Source: Pseudomonas sp.
Lineage (GTDB): Bacteria > Pseudomonadota > Gammaproteobacteria > Pseudomonadales > Pseudomonadaceae
DNA: 50,193 nucleotides
Assembly: GCF_030684895.1 (NCBI RefSeq)
Contig: NZ_JAUXXP010000074.1
Coordinates: 1-50,193, forward strand
Reading direction: 5' to 3'
This document shows, one piece after another, positions 40,053-50,171 of the stretch. How positions within the stretch are numbered: position 1 is the stretch's first letter; every line of letters starts with the position of its first letter. The notes beneath the pieces were generated by a model. The model was not told the DNA's origin. It saw only the letters and a program-made list of their open reading frames with translations, and did not search any database. The translations under genes and the position numbers were made by a program.

Positions 40053-41315
40053 TCACGCTCTGCCGGCGGACCAGCTTCCGACCAAGCGGCCGTTGCGTAG
40101 AAGGACGAGCTGGTTGAACAACTCGAACAGACCTTCCGAGCGTTGCGGGCGAAGAAATACCCAGTCGTCGACCTGTAAGCCGGTGCCGGCTGAGCCGATC
40201 AGGCGCTCCTGGTTGGCGCTGCGGCCATACAGGGCGTCATAGCTGAGCCCGGCGGGGGACACCGGGGTTGCTGGCCATTGCCCGCCATACAGGTAATAAG
40301 CCTGCTGGCGATTACGGTTCCAGCGTTGCAGCAACTGGTGCGAGCTGTCGAGAAACGGCAGCTGCCCAGGCAGCGCCTTGAGCACCGGGCTGGCGATCCA
40401 CAGGGCGGCTTGTTGGGTGGCCAGCAGATCGCTGTCGAAATCACTGGGTTTGAGCAGTGCGGAGCCGACCGCGACCTCATTTAGTGGCGTATCGCGCTGG
40501 GTGTGCAGGGCATAGGTCAGGCTGCCGGCGCCATTGAGCAGCGGCTGTTGCGGCCACAGCTCGTTGAATGCCGCAGCGCTGGCGATAAACGCGCGGTAAC
40601 GCGCAGCGCTCTGGGCAAAGTCGCTGGTTTGGTCGGTCCAGAACGGCGTATGGGCGAGATGGGCGTCATAACCCATGAGGCCGCGCACGCGTAGCCGGTT
40701 GGGCGTGTTACGCAGCCAGGTGAGTGCGGCGCCGAGTTCTGCGGGGGTGGCAAAGCCGCCACGGGCCAGGCCGATGTCGATTTCAAAGGCAATCTGCAGC
40801 GGTTGGTTGAGGGCGTTGGCCAGTGCGGCATATTCCTGCAGGCGGGTCTGGCTATCGATCAGCCAGGTCAGCTGCTTAGCCGGGACAAAGCCGCTGCCCT
40901 GCGGCAGTTGCTGGTAGAAACTCAGGGCTGCTGCACTGGGCAAGGGCTTGCCGAGCAACAGATCGGACTGGGGAAAGCTCGCTGCCAGCTGGTTGATCTG
41001 TGGCTGGTGGAACACCATAAAACGCTGCGTGCCGAGCGTCTTCGCCAGGTAGTCGAGCAAGCCGGTGGACGCCAGCGACTTAGCCACCAGGCGCAACGGC
41101 AGTTGGCTACCGAGCTGGCCAGCCAACAGCTCGGCGTTCTGATCCAGGCGTTCGAGATCCACCACCAGCAGCGGCAGCCCGGCCCCTGCACGCCGCAGCA
41201 ATTGGTTGAGTGCGGCAAAGTAAGGCGTGTGCGGCTGGCCGAGATCGCTTGGGCGTAGCGCCCAGCCGCCCAGCAACCCCAGCGCACCGAGACCGAGCAG
41301 GCTGCGTCGCTTCAT
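40053..41315 (-). CDS. Tat-exported PLP-dependent enzyme, alanine-racemase fold (DSD1-like)
   Basis: Resembles D-threonine aldolase/D-serine dehydratase proteins of the fold III PLP group; substrate unknown. The 420-residue protein starts MKRRSLLGLGALGLLGGWAL, a probable twin-arginine signal, unusual for this fold. The PLP Lys is likely K79 in LRLVAKSLAS. The barrel shows FEIDIGLARGGF, RGLMGYDAHL and NGAGSLTY. The C-terminal part has VGSALLKPSDFD and GLQVDDWVFLRPQ. The ATG overlaps the nitronate monooxygenase stop (ATGA), so it is third in a hemJ-NMO-DSD1 run. Confidence 0.82.
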   Translation of the reverse strand: MKRRSLLGLGALGLLGGWALRPSDLGQPHTPYFAALNQLLRRAGAGLPLLVVDLERLDQNAELLAGQLGSQLPLRLVAKSLASTGLLDYLAKTLGTQRFMVFHQPQINQLAASFPQSDLLLGKPLPSAAALSFYQQLPQGSGFVPAKQLTWLIDSQTRLQEYAALANALNQPLQIAFEIDIGLARGGFATPAELGAALTWLRNTPNRLRVRGLMGYDAHLAHTPFWTDQTSDFAQSAARYRAFIASAAAFNELWPQQPLLNGAGSLTYALHTQRDTPLNEVAVGSALLKPSDFDSDLLATQQAALWIASPVLKALPGQLPFLDSSHQLLQRWNRNRQQAYYLYGGQWPATPVSPAGLSYDALYGRSANQERLIGSAGTGLQVDDWVFLRPQRSEGLFELFNQLVLLRNGRLVGSWSAGRA

Positions 41316-42274
41316 CGCGCCCAGCGTTGTTGCAGCTGCAGGCTGTGCGTGAGGGCGGCGCGGTATTCGCTGTCGAGGCGGGCGATCAGTTGCTCGACGC
41401 TGGGCAGGTCGCGGATATTGCCGACGCCCTGGCCGGCCGACCACACGGTTTTCCAAGCCTTGGCTTCTTCATCCATGGGTTTGAGCTTCTCACCGTAGTT
41501 GATCTCACCTTTGCTCTGCAGCTGCTTGAGGTCGTAACCGGCCAGCTCCAGGCTCTGGCGCATAAAGCTTGCGGGCACCCCGGAGACCGCTGGGGTGTGA
41601 ATGATATCGGCGGCTTTGGCGTCGAGGATCATCTGCTTGTAAGCGGCGGAAGCAGCGTTTTCCTGAGTAGCGATCAGGCGGGTGCCGAGGTAGGCGAGGT
41701 CGGCGCCAAGCAGTTGCGCGGCCAGCACTTCGTGGCCCTGATTAAGGCAGCCGGCGAGCAGCAGGGTTTTATCGAAGAACTGGCGAATTTCGGCGATCAG
41801 CGCGAATGGGCTCCAGGTGCCAGCATGTCCGCCTGCACCGGCGGCTACCGCGATCAGGCCGTCGACGCCGGCTTCGGCGGCTTTTTCGGCATGCCGGCGG
41901 GTGGTCACGTCATGGAATACCAGGCCGCCGTAGCTGTGCACAGCATCCACCACTTCCTTCACCGCGCCGAGGCTGGTGATCACGATAGGCACACGCTGCT
42001 CAACGCAGATCGCCAGGTCCGCCTGCAGGCGCGGGTTGCTGCCGTGCACGATCAGGTTGACCGCATAAGGCGCTGCATCGCTGCCCAGGCCGGCGTCGAT
42101 CTCTTGCAGCCAGTCCTTGAAACCGCTGCTCTCACGCTGGTTCAGCGCTGGAAAGCTGCCGACGATGCCGTTGTTACAGCAGGCCAGTACCAGTTGCGGG
42201 TTGGACACCAGAAACATCGGCGCGGCGACGACGGGCAGGCGCAGGCGTTGTTCGAGCAGGGCTGGCAGCGACAT
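41312..42274 (-). CDS. Nitronate monooxygenase family flavoprotein
   Basis: FMN enzyme of the nitronate monooxygenase/2-nitropropane dioxygenase family, oxidising nitronates such as propionate 3-nitronate; the true substrate here is unknown. The 320-residue TIM barrel begins LPVVAAPMFLVSNPQLVLAC. It has GLVFHDVTTRRHAEKA, VAAGAGGHAG (FMN-phosphate loop with the HAG catalytic His region) and GADLAYLGTRLIAT. It lies 21 bases after hemJ and overlaps the PLP enzyme gene by four bases. Confidence 0.9.
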   Translation of the reverse strand: MSLPALLEQRLRLPVVAAPMFLVSNPQLVLACCNNGIVGSFPALNQRESSGFKDWLQEIDAGLGSDAAPYAVNLIVHGSNPRLQADLAICVEQRVPIVITSLGAVKEVVDAVHSYGGLVFHDVTTRRHAEKAAEAGVDGLIAVAAGAGGHAGTWSPFALIAEIRQFFDKTLLLAGCLNQGHEVLAAQLLGADLAYLGTRLIATQENAASAAYKQMILDAKAADIIHTPAVSGVPASFMRQSLELAGYDLKQLQSKGEINYGEKLKPMDEEAKAWKTVWSAGQGVGNIRDLPSVEQLIARLDSEYRAALTHSLQLQQRWAR

Positions 42275-42295
42275 GCAGTATTCCTCTTGATGTGT

Positions 42296-42724
42296 TTAGA
42301 AAGGGCGAACCACGACCAGAATGACAATGCCGAGCAAGGCCAGCACGGGCGCTTCATTGAACCAGCGATAGAACACATGACTGCGCTGGTTCTCGCCGCG
42401 GGCAAAGGCCTTGAGCTGGGCGCCGCACATAAACTGGTAGACCAGCAGCAGTGCCACCAGGCTCAGCTTGGCGTGCATCCAGCCCTGGCTGAAGTAGTAG
42501 CTCGGGTTGAGGCTGATCAGCCACAAGCCCAGGCCAACGGTGAGAATCAATGACGGCCACATGATCCCGCGATACAGCTTGCGCTCCATGATGCAGAAGC
42601 GCTCTCTGCTGATCTCATCAGTGCTCATGGCGTGGTAGACGAACAGGCGCGGCAGGTAGAACAGGCCGGCGAACCAGCAGACCATGGCGATGATGTGCAG
42701 GGCTTTGAGCCACAGATAAAGCAT
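42296..42724 (-). CDS. hemJ: HemJ-type protoporphyrinogen oxidase / CopD family membrane protein
   Basis: HemJ is an inner-membrane enzyme oxidising protoporphyrinogen IX to protoporphyrin IX. This 142-residue protein has about four membrane helices. The conserved HIIAMVCWFAGLFYLPRLFV, RGIMWPSLILT and FSQGWMHAKLSLV place His 10 and other His residues near helix ends. I chose ATG 42724; the frame is open 45 codons upstream across the argC promoter region without homology. First gene of hemJ-NMO-DSD1, divergent from argC. If a hemG or hemY exists elsewhere, it may be one of two routes. Confidence 0.85.
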   Translation of the reverse strand: MLYLWLKALHIIAMVCWFAGLFYLPRLFVYHAMSTDEISRERFCIMERKLYRGIMWPSLILTVGLGLWLISLNPSYYFSQGWMHAKLSLVALLLVYQFMCGAQLKAFARGENQRSHVFYRWFNEAPVLALLGIVILVVVRPF

Positions 42725-42870
42725 TGCGCGCACTCGTTGCAGGAAAGTGCCCCGATAGTAGTGGGCATGACCGCCTCCGTCATCACTGACGGCGCTCAAG
42801 TGTTGGCCCCTGGCCGAAGCGGCCGTATCATCGGCAGCTTTCCACTGCTGGTATTGCAAAGGGGCAAGTG

Positions 42871-43905
42871 ATGATCAAGGTCGGAATCGTCGGCGGCACG
42901 GGGTATACCGGTGTCGAGCTGTTGCGTTTGTTGGCGCAACACCCGCAAGCGCAGGTCGAGGTGATTACCTCGCGCTCCGAGGCCGGCATGCGTGTCGACG
43001 AGATGTACCCAAACCTGCGCGGCCATTACGACCGCCTGGCCTTCAGCGTGCCAGACGTAGCCACCTTGGGTGCCTGTGATGTGGTGTTTTTCGCCACGCC
43101 GCATGGTGTGGCCCATGCCCTGGCCGGTGAGCTGCTGGCAGCCGGGACCAAGGTAATCGACCTGTCGGCCGACTTCCGCCTGCAGGATGCCGACGAGTGG
43201 GCCAAGTGGTACGGCCAGCCCCACGGCGCGCGGGATCTGCTGCCAGAGGCGGTTTACGGTCTGCCGGAAGTCAATCGGGAGGCGATCAAACAGGCGCGTT
43301 TGATCGCTGTGCCAGGCTGCTACCCCACTGCCGCACAGCTGGCGCTGATTCCGCTGCTGGAAGCAGGCCTGGCCGATACCACGCAGGTGATCGCCGACTG
43401 CAAGTCCGGGGTCAGCGGTGCTGGTCGCGGTGCCAGCGTGGGTTCGCTGTTCAGCGAAGCGGGCGAGAGCATGAAAGCCTATGGGGTCAAAGGCCATCGG
43501 CATCTGCCGGAAATTCGCCAGGGCCTGCGCCGGGCTGCCGGTAAGGATGTTGGCCTGACCTTTGTGCCGCATCTGACGCCGATGATCCGCGGTATCCACG
43601 CCACGCTTTACGCCACTGTGGTCGACCGCTCGGTGGACCTGCAGGCGCTGTTCGAGCAGCGCTATGCCAATGAGCCCTTCGTCGATGTGATGCCGGCCGG
43701 CAGCCACCCGGAAACCCGCAGCGTGCGCGGTGCCAACGTGTGTCGGATCGCTGTGCATCGGCCGCAGGATGGCGACCTGGTGGTGGTGCTGTCGGTGATC
43801 GACAACCTGGTCAAAGGTGCGTCGGGTCAGGCGCTGCAGAACATGAACATCCTCTTCGGTCTCGATGAGCGTCTGGGCTTGTCCCACGCGGGCATGCTGC
43901 CCTGA
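42871..43905 (+). CDS. argC: N-acetyl-gamma-glutamyl-phosphate reductase
   Basis: Reduces N-acetylglutamyl phosphate to the semialdehyde in arginine synthesis. The 344-residue protein starts [20 protein letters not shown], the NADP-binding loop, and has the catalytic Cys 150 in [19 protein letters not shown] and GHRHLPEI supply the other active-site residues. AGGGG lies six bases before ATG 42871; an in-frame GTG one codon earlier is less likely. Its stop overlaps the next start by one base. Confidence 0.97.
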   Translation: MIKVGIVGGTGYTGVELLRLLAQHPQAQVEVITSRSEAGMRVDEMYPNLRGHYDRLAFSVPDVATLGACDVVFFATPHGVAHALAGELLAAGTKVIDLSADFRLQDADEWAKWYGQPHGARDLLPEAVYGLPEVNREAIKQARLIAVPGCYPTAAQLALIPLLEAGLADTTQVIADCKSGVSGAGRGASVGSLFSEAGESMKAYGVKGHRHLPEIRQGLRRAAGKDVGLTFVPHLTPMIRGIHATLYATVVDRSVDLQALFEQRYANEPFVDVMPAGSHPETRSVRGANVCRIAVHRPQDGDLVVVLSVIDNLVKGASGQALQNMNILFGLDERLGLSHAGMLP

Positions 43906-44636
43906 TGGCGGGCTGGGAGGTTCGCCCAAGCGATCCGGGGCGTGCTCGGCGACGGCGCATGCTTGGCTTGCTGCTGGTGCTGTGCATTCCGCTGGCCTTC
44001 TATGCCGGCGGTTGGTGGCTGCAGTACAGCCAGCCTGCAGTGGTTGTGGGGCAGCCGGCCGAACCGGTGCGCGATGAGCAGTTGCTGCGCGAGGTCGATG
44101 AGTTGCGTCAGCGTTTGGTGGTGCTCGGCAGTGCAGAAAAAGTCAGTCTGCAAGCCAACGAACAGAGCCGCCTGACCATCAAACTGCTGGAAGAGCAGAT
44201 CTACAAACAGCAACAGGATCTGGCCTTCTATAAAGGTGTGTTGGCGCCTGCCAGCCGTCGTGAAGGCCTGCGCATCAAGACCTTTGAGCTGCAGGCCACG
44301 GACAGACCTGAACATTTCCGCTACAAGATACTCCTCAGCCGCGTGGGCAAAGGTGATACGCCGTTGGAAGGCCAGTTACAGGTGTCTATCGTTGGCAAGC
44401 AGGACGGGCAGGATGTCACGCTTGAGCTGGCAGCGCTGAGTGCAGGCTTGCCCGATGGCCTGCCGGAGCAGTCGATTACCTTCGCCTTTAAGCATTTTCA
44501 GGCTATTCCCGAGGCCGGGCGATTTGCCGAGCTAAAGGTGCCTGAAGGGTTTATCCCGCGCGAGATCAAGGTGCGTGCCGAGGTAAAAGGCGAGAAGCCT
44601 TTGCTGCGCACATTCAAATGGAACAAAGAGGAGTGA
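43905..44636 (+). CDS. Membrane-anchored coiled-coil protein (DUF6776-like)
   Basis: Function unknown. The 243-residue protein has a short basic cytoplasmic head, one membrane helix (about 20-37, GLLLVLCIPLAFYAGG) and a coiled coil (about 55-105, with EQLLREVDELRQRL and KLLEEQIYKQQQDLAFYK). A periplasmic beta-rich domain follows (about 115-240). It sits between argC and bactofilin with a one-base overlap and a nine-base gap. The context suggests a partner of the bactofilin in the cell envelope; this is inference. Confidence 0.78.
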   Translation: MAGWEVRPSDPGRARRRRMLGLLLVLCIPLAFYAGGWWLQYSQPAVVVGQPAEPVRDEQLLREVDELRQRLVVLGSAEKVSLQANEQSRLTIKLLEEQIYKQQQDLAFYKGVLAPASRREGLRIKTFELQATDRPEHFRYKILLSRVGKGDTPLEGQLQVSIVGKQDGQDVTLELAALSAGLPDGLPEQSITFAFKHFQAIPEAGRFAELKVPEGFIPREIKVRAEVKGEKPLLRTFKWNKEE

Positions 44637-44645
44637 CTGTTCCTT

Positions 44646-45056
44646 ATGTGGAATAAAGATAAGGCGCGCACTGACGTGCAGCGTTTCGCCGGCAAGACCA
44701 GCCTGATTGCGGTGGGTGCCGAACTGCATGGCGATTTGCGCTTTCAAGGCGCGGTGCAGGTCGATGGCAAGGTCATCGGTAACCTGGTGGCCAGCGAAGG
44801 TATGGTGCGCGTCAGTGTGCAGGGCCGGGTTGAAGGTGAGATTCGCGCCCCCCATATAGTGATTGACGGTGAAGTGGTCGGCGATGTGCACGCCAGTGGC
44901 CACCTTGAGCTGGGCGCACGGGCGCGGGTGCGTGGCAATCTGTATTACGCCCTGATGGAAATGGCCATGGGGGCGCAGATCGAAGGGCGCCTCTGCCGTT
45001 TGCAAGACGAAGCGCGTCCACTGGAATTGCCCGAAACGCTGGATGCCGCACAATAG
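44646..45056 (+). CDS. Bactofilin family cytoskeletal protein
   Basis: Bactofilins form nucleotide-free filaments that scaffold envelope enzymes. The 136-residue protein has the right-handed beta-helix core (about 18-115) with repeating G-x-(V/I)-x-G turns such as GDLRFQGAVQVDGKVIGNL, VQGRVEGEIRA and IDGEVVGDVHA. It has short non-helical tails. Size is typical. It is translated after the coiled-coil gene, nine bases downstream. The erpA promoter starts directly after its stop. Confidence 0.92.
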   Translation: MWNKDKARTDVQRFAGKTSLIAVGAELHGDLRFQGAVQVDGKVIGNLVASEGMVRVSVQGRVEGEIRAPHIVIDGEVVGDVHASGHLELGARARVRGNLYYALMEMAMGAQIEGRLCRLQDEARPLELPETLDAAQ

Positions 45057-45086
45057 TTGACCGCTTTTCTCGGGTAAGCGGATAAT
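45057..45086 (+). promoter_or_regulatory. Predicted sigma-70 promoter of erpA
   Basis: TTGACC (45057-45062), 18-base spacer, GATAAT (45081-45086), immediately after the bactofilin stop. The spacer contains CCGCTT/AAGCGG facing half-sites. This is the only good match before erpA. Confidence 0.55.
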
Positions 45087-45132
45087 GCCGATCAGAATGC
45101 AGTATGGCGCTTAGCGCCGGGAGTTAATCAGC

Positions 45133-45483
45133 ATGAGCGTCGAAACCTTCACCCCCAGCGCTATGCAATTTACGCAGGGCGCAGCGAACAAGGTGAAGAG
45201 CCTGGTCGATGAAGAAGGCAACCCGCGCCTGAAATTGCGCGTGTTTGTAACGGGAGGCGGTTGTTCCGGCTTCCAGTACGGCTTCACCTTTGATGAAGAA
45301 GTGGCCGAGGATGACACCATCATCGAGCGCGAAGGCGTGAGCTTGGTGGTTGACCCGATGAGCTTCCAGTACCTGGCAGGTGCCGAGGTCGACTATCAGG
45401 AAGGTCTGGAAGGTTCGCGATTTGTTATCAACAACCCCAACGCCACCACCACCTGCGGTTGCGGTTCTTCGTTCTCGATCTGA
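45133..45483 (+). CDS. erpA: Iron-sulfur cluster insertion protein ErpA
   Basis: A-type carrier that delivers Fe-S clusters to apo-enzymes such as those of isoprenoid synthesis. The 116-residue protein has the three cluster-binding cysteines: C44 in [11 protein letters not shown], and C108 and C110 in [17 protein letters not shown] lies nine bases before the ATG. It is followed by a terminator and converges on anmK. Confidence 0.97.
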   Translation: MSVETFTPSAMQFTQGAANKVKSLVDEEGNPRLKLRVFVTGGGCSGFQYGFTFDEEVAEDDTIIEREGVSLVVDPMSFQYLAGAEVDYQEGLEGSRFVINNPNATTTCGCGSSFSI

Positions 45484-45502
45484 GTTGCAGGCTGTTCAAG
45501 CG

Positions 45503-45534
45503 AACGCCGTGCCTTGTGCACGGCGTTGTCGTTT
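45503..45534 (+). terminator. Intrinsic terminator after erpA
   Basis: AACGCCGTGC pairs exactly with GCACGGCGTT around a five-base CTTGT loop, followed by GTCGTTTC. The T run is short, but the 10-bp stem is perfect. Confidence 0.7.
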
Positions 45535-45564
45535 CTGGGGGGAAGCAGAGTTTTACCTCGGCCG

Positions 45565-46659
<1,095 letters not shown>

Positions 46660-48066
46660 TTAGCGCTGATTGTTGAGGGCGAGCATCGTGGACTTCTCTT
46701 TGTCCATTTGTGCCATCAGCGGTTTGCTCAACTGCATAAAGCGGGCTTTTTCGCTGCTAGCGATCGGGTCAGCCATTGGCAGTTTCTGGCTCAGTGGGTC
46801 AACGTGCACGCCGTTGACCTGGAACTCATAGTGCAGATGCGGGCCCGTGGACAGGCCGGTGGTGCCGATATAGCCGATGATCTGCCCCTGCTTGACGTTG
46901 CTACCGCTGCGGATGCCCTTGGCAAAGCCATTCATGTGGGCATACAGGGTGCGGTAGCGTTGACCGTGCTGAATGATCACCGCATTGCCGTAGCCGCCAT
47001 GGCGGCCTGCAAGGGTAATACGGCCATCGCCGGCGGCCTTGATCGGTGTGCCGCGTGGGGCGGCGTAATCCACACCCTTGTGCGCGCGAATCTTGTTCAG
47101 CACTGGGTGGCGGCGCCCCGTGGAAAAGCGTGAGCTGATGCGGGCGAAATCCACCGGGGTGCGAATAAAGGCTTTGCGCATGCTGTCGCCATTGGCGGTG
47201 TAGTAGCTGCTGATGCCTTGCTTGTTGGTGTAGCGCACGGCGGTGTAGGTCTTGCCGCGGTTGGTGAAGCGGGCGGAGAGGATGTTACCGGTGCCCACCT
47301 GCTTGCCGTTGACCACTTTCTTTTCGTAGATCAGCTCGAACTCGTCGCCTTCACGAATATCCATGGCAAAGTCGATGTCGTAGCCGAACACGTTGGCTAG
47401 ATCCATGGTCAGGCTGTGCGACAGGCCGGCGCGCTTGGCCGAGAGAAACAACGAGCTGTTGATCACGCCGTGGCTGTAGGTGGTTTGAACTTCTGGCTTG
47501 ACCAGTTCGCGTTTGAAGCTGAAGCCGTTCTCGCTTTTGGCCAGAGCAATGCTTTCCAGGTCGCTGAGTTTGCTGTGCAGGCTTTCAAGCTCACCGTCAG
47601 TGCTCAGTTTGAACTCAAGTGCCTGGCCTACTTTCAGGCGTGTCAGCTGCTTGGCTTCTTTGCTGCTGCTAAGCACGGAATGCAGAGTGGTGGCGCTCAA
47701 GCCGACCTTGGCAAATACCGTAGACAGCGTGTCACCGTTCTCTACGCGAACAATGCGTTGTAGTGGGTCGGTTTCTGGCGGCTCTTCAACCTGCGCGGCC
47801 TGCGGCTCATTATCTGTCGGTGTATCGGCGGCGGCTGTGTCGGCGAACGGCGACTGGCGCGTCTGCGAGGCGGCAGAGTCAGGCTCGTCCTGGAACTCGG
47901 CGTATTCTGCGCCGTTATCCAGCTCAAGGTTTATGTAGGTTTTCTTTGCTTCAACTTCGCGGGAGGGGAATACCAGTAGGGCTAGGCTCAGGAGGGCGGC
48001 GACGCCACTGGCCGCCAGAATATGGCTTTTCGGGTACAGGGGCGGCGCTTTAGTTGTAGAGGTCAT
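46660..48066 (-). CDS. mepM: M23 family murein endopeptidase (MepM-like)
   Basis: Zinc endopeptidase that cuts peptide cross-links so new peptidoglycan can be inserted. The 468-residue protein has an N-terminal membrane anchor (about 15-32, ILAASGVAALLSLALLVF). An acidic linker (about 45-95) precedes a LysM-like segment (about 100-150, RVENGDTLSTVFAKVG). The C-terminal M23 domain has zinc ligands in HKGVDYAAP and HLHYEF. I chose ATG 48066, the pseudomonad N terminus (MTSTTKAPPLYPKSHI). A sigma-70-like promoter lies 70 bases upstream. Confidence 0.93.
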   Translation of the reverse strand: MTSTTKAPPLYPKSHILAASGVAALLSLALLVFPSREVEAKKTYINLELDNGAEYAEFQDEPDSAASQTRQSPFADTAAADTPTDNEPQAAQVEEPPETDPLQRIVRVENGDTLSTVFAKVGLSATTLHSVLSSSKEAKQLTRLKVGQALEFKLSTDGELESLHSKLSDLESIALAKSENGFSFKRELVKPEVQTTYSHGVINSSLFLSAKRAGLSHSLTMDLANVFGYDIDFAMDIREGDEFELIYEKKVVNGKQVGTGNILSARFTNRGKTYTAVRYTNKQGISSYYTANGDSMRKAFIRTPVDFARISSRFSTGRRHPVLNKIRAHKGVDYAAPRGTPIKAAGDGRITLAGRHGGYGNAVIIQHGQRYRTLYAHMNGFAKGIRSGSNVKQGQIIGYIGTTGLSTGPHLHYEFQVNGVHVDPLSQKLPMADPIASSEKARFMQLSKPLMAQMDKEKSTMLALNNQR

Positions 48067-48136
48067 AGGCTGCTTTTTGACTTTTAAAGATGAGAAGAAA
48101 TAGATAAACAAAATGATGAATATGCAGTAACTGTAT

Positions 48137-48165
48137 AAAATATAACCAAATCGCTAGCTAGGCAA
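48137..48165 (-). promoter_or_regulatory. Predicted sigma-70 promoter of mepM-anmK
   Basis: On the minus strand TTGCCT (48165-48160), a 17-base spacer and TATTTT (48142-48137) lie in AT-rich DNA between mepM and tyrS. Confidence 0.45.
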
Positions 48166-48280
48166 CCCCGGTTGTCGCAAGGCGGTCTTAGCGTAGGTGA
48201 GTGGCGGGCAGAACTTGTGCTTTGTCCGCGATCTTGTATGGTTGGTTCCCTTTCGTTTTTGAGTGGTCGTGAGTCCTGTC

Positions 48281-49480
48281 ATGAAGTCGGTTGAAGAGCA
48301 GTTGGCGCTGATCAAGCGTGGCGCGGAAGAGGTTCTGGTTGAGGCCGAACTGGTTGAGAAGCTCAAGCGTGGTCAGCCACTGCGCATTAAAGCCGGTTTT
48401 GATCCGACTGCGCCGGATCTGCACCTCGGGCACACCGTGCTTATTAATAAGCTGCGTCAGTTCCAGGAGCTGGGTCATCAGGTGATTTTTCTGATCGGTG
48501 ACTTCACTGGAATGATTGGTGATCCCAGCGGGAAGAGCGCCACGCGCCCGCCTCTGACTCGCGAGCAGGTGCTTGAGAACGCGGAGACCTATAAAACCCA
48601 AGTGTTCAAGATTCTCGACCCGGCGAAAACCGAGGTTGCCTTCAACTCCACCTGGATGGATAAGATGGGGCCGGCGGATTTCATCCGCCTGACCTCGCAG
48701 TACACCGTCGCACGCATGCTTGAGCGCGATGACTTCAGCAAGCGCTATTCGACCAACCAGCCAATCGCTATTCACGAGTTCCTCTACCCACTGGTTCAGG
48801 GGTATGACTCGGTCGCGTTGCAGGCGGATGTTGAGCTGGGCGGTACTGATCAGAAGTTCAACCTGCTCATGGGGCGCGAGTTGCAGCGCTCCTATGGCCA
48901 AGCGTCGCAGTGCATCGTCACCATGCCGTTGCTTGAAGGTCTGGATGGCGTGAAGAAGATGTCCAAGTCGCTGGGCAACTACATTGGCATCCAGGAAGCC
49001 CCCGGCGTCATGTACAACAAGCTGGTCTCTATGCCGGATGCTTTGATGTGGCGCTATTTCGAGCTGCTCAGCTTCCGATCCATGGAGGAGATCGAGCAGT
49101 TCAAGCGAGATGTCGAGCAGGGTGCTAATCCCCGTGATATCAAGATCAAGTTGGCCGAAGAGATCGTCGCGCGGTTCCATGGCGAAGAGGCGGCGCTTAG
49201 CGCTCATCGCTCGGCAGGTAACCGCATGAAGGAAGGTGAGTTGCCTGAGGATCTGCCAGAGGTCGAGGTTCTGTCGGCTGAGGATATGCCGATTGCCGCG
49301 CTGCTTAATAAAGCAGGCCTGGTGAAGAACGCCGCGATGGCGCGTGATTTGCTGGGTTCCGGCAGCGTGCGCGTGGATGGTGAGGTGGTGGATCGCTCCT
49401 ATATACATAAGGTAGGTGCTGTGCACGTCTGCCAGGCCGGCAAGAAAGCGTTCGCGCGTATCACGCTTAAGGCCGAGTAA
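48281..49480 (+). CDS. tyrS: Tyrosyl-tRNA synthetase (TyrZ type)
   Basis: Charges tRNA-Tyr. The 399-residue class I synthetase has HLGH (48-51) as its HIGH motif, KMSKS in the ATP loop and a C-terminal S4 RNA-binding domain ([23 protein letters not shown], about 335-399). The size and DLHLGH form match the TyrZ branch found upstream of an rRNA operon in P. aeruginosa. I chose ATG 48281 by homology; the frame is open six codons earlier. Divergent from mepM and followed by a strong terminator. Confidence 0.96.
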   Translation: MKSVEEQLALIKRGAEEVLVEAELVEKLKRGQPLRIKAGFDPTAPDLHLGHTVLINKLRQFQELGHQVIFLIGDFTGMIGDPSGKSATRPPLTREQVLENAETYKTQVFKILDPAKTEVAFNSTWMDKMGPADFIRLTSQYTVARMLERDDFSKRYSTNQPIAIHEFLYPLVQGYDSVALQADVELGGTDQKFNLLMGRELQRSYGQASQCIVTMPLLEGLDGVKKMSKSLGNYIGIQEAPGVMYNKLVSMPDALMWRYFELLSFRSMEEIEQFKRDVEQGANPRDIKIKLAEEIVARFHGEEAALSAHRSAGNRMKEGELPEDLPEVEVLSAEDMPIAALLNKAGLVKNAAMARDLLGSGSVRVDGEVVDRSYIHKVGAVHVCQAGKKAFARITLKAE

Positions 49481-49507
49481 TTGGTTGCACGCTTGCGTGA
49501 TGGTTGC

Positions 49508-49549
49508 GACAAAGCCGTTGAAGCGTCAGCTTCAACGGCTTTGTCGTTT
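49508..49549 (+). terminator. Strong intrinsic terminator after tyrS
   Basis: A perfect 17-bp stem (49508-49524 with 49529-49545) encloses a GTCA loop, followed by GTTTC. It isolates tyrS from the rRNA operon. Confidence 0.85.
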
Positions 49550-49626
49550 CTGCAGGCGGCGCGCAGGTGGCTGTGTGGCTGCAGACCTTGATTTCGTGGC
49601 TATTGAAACAAAAGCATAACAATCGA

Positions 49627-49654
49627 TTGACCTTCGTTCGGCAGTCCCTATAAT
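49627..49654 (+). promoter_or_regulatory. rRNA promoter 1
   Basis: TTGACC (49627-49632), 16-base spacer, TATAAT (49649-49654), then GCGC. Confidence 0.7.
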
Positions 49655-49724
49655 GCGCAGCTCTTCAGGCGTATGCGGCTCCTTAAACTTCTTATAAAAC
49701 AAGAAGTTAGATTTGAAAAAGGAG

Positions 49725-49752
49725 TTGCAAAGCAGCGAAAGCTGCGTAGAAT
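49725..49752 (+). promoter_or_regulatory. rRNA promoter 2
   Basis: TTGCAA (49725-49730), 16-base spacer containing AGC/GCT dyad, TAGAAT (49747-49752), then GCGC. Confidence 0.65.
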
Positions 49753-49828
49753 GCGCTTCCTCTTCAGGATGTTGTGTTTGAGTCTGAAGGGGTTCGGTCG
49801 GGTTGATCGGAAGCGGCAAAAGAGGCGG

Positions 49829-49856
49829 TTGACAGCGGTTTGAAACGCTGTAGAAT
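49829..49856 (+). promoter_or_regulatory. rRNA promoter 3
   Basis: TTGACA (49829-49834), a perfect -35, 16-base spacer, TAGAAT (49851-49856), then TCGC. Confidence 0.72.
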
Positions 49857-49948
49857 TCGCATCCCGCTGACGAGAAGCTAGATGTTGATCGAAAGCGCAA
49901 GTGGTTGAGATTGAAAAGAAATTTTCACTCTCGGTAAGAAAAAACCAC

Positions 49949-49976
49949 TTGACGGAAGATGAGGCTGCTGTAGAAT
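49949..49976 (+). promoter_or_regulatory. rRNA promoter 4
   Basis: TTGACG (49949-49954), 16-base spacer, TAGAAT (49971-49976), then GCGCGCC, a GC-rich discriminator typical of stringently controlled promoters. Confidence 0.72.
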
Positions 49977-50010
49977 GCGCGCCTCGGTTGAGACGAAAGA
50001 CTTAACCACC

Positions 50011-50022
50011 TGCTCTTTAACA
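50011..50022 (+). promoter_or_regulatory. boxA antitermination site
   Basis: TGCTCTTTAACA equals the E. coli rrn boxA, which loads NusB/NusE so that RNA polymerase can cross the untranslated rRNA genes. Confidence 0.85.
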
Positions 50023-50171
50023 ACTGAATCAAGCAATTCGTGTGGGTGCTTGAGAGGTAAGACTGCTAGTCGCAAGATTATCAGCATCACAAGTTACTCC
50101 GCGAGAAATCAAAGATGTAACCAACGATTGCTGAGCTAAGTTTAGGGTTTTCTCAAAACCCAAGCAGTATT

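Larger units (their letters stand above)
49546..50171 (+). promoter_or_regulatory. rRNA operon control region and 16S leader
   Basis: A 626-base non-coding stretch between tyrS and 16S rRNA. It holds four promoter matches, all facing 16S rRNA and each with a 16-base spacer, followed by boxA and the leader that is removed on maturation. A GGGTTTT/AAAACCC hairpin (50146-50162) lies just before 16S. Confidence 0.85.

Noticed and set aside
41210..42553. 447-codon plus-strand frame across the PLP, NMO and hemJ genes
   Set aside because: Spans several real minus-strand genes and has low-complexity composition only.
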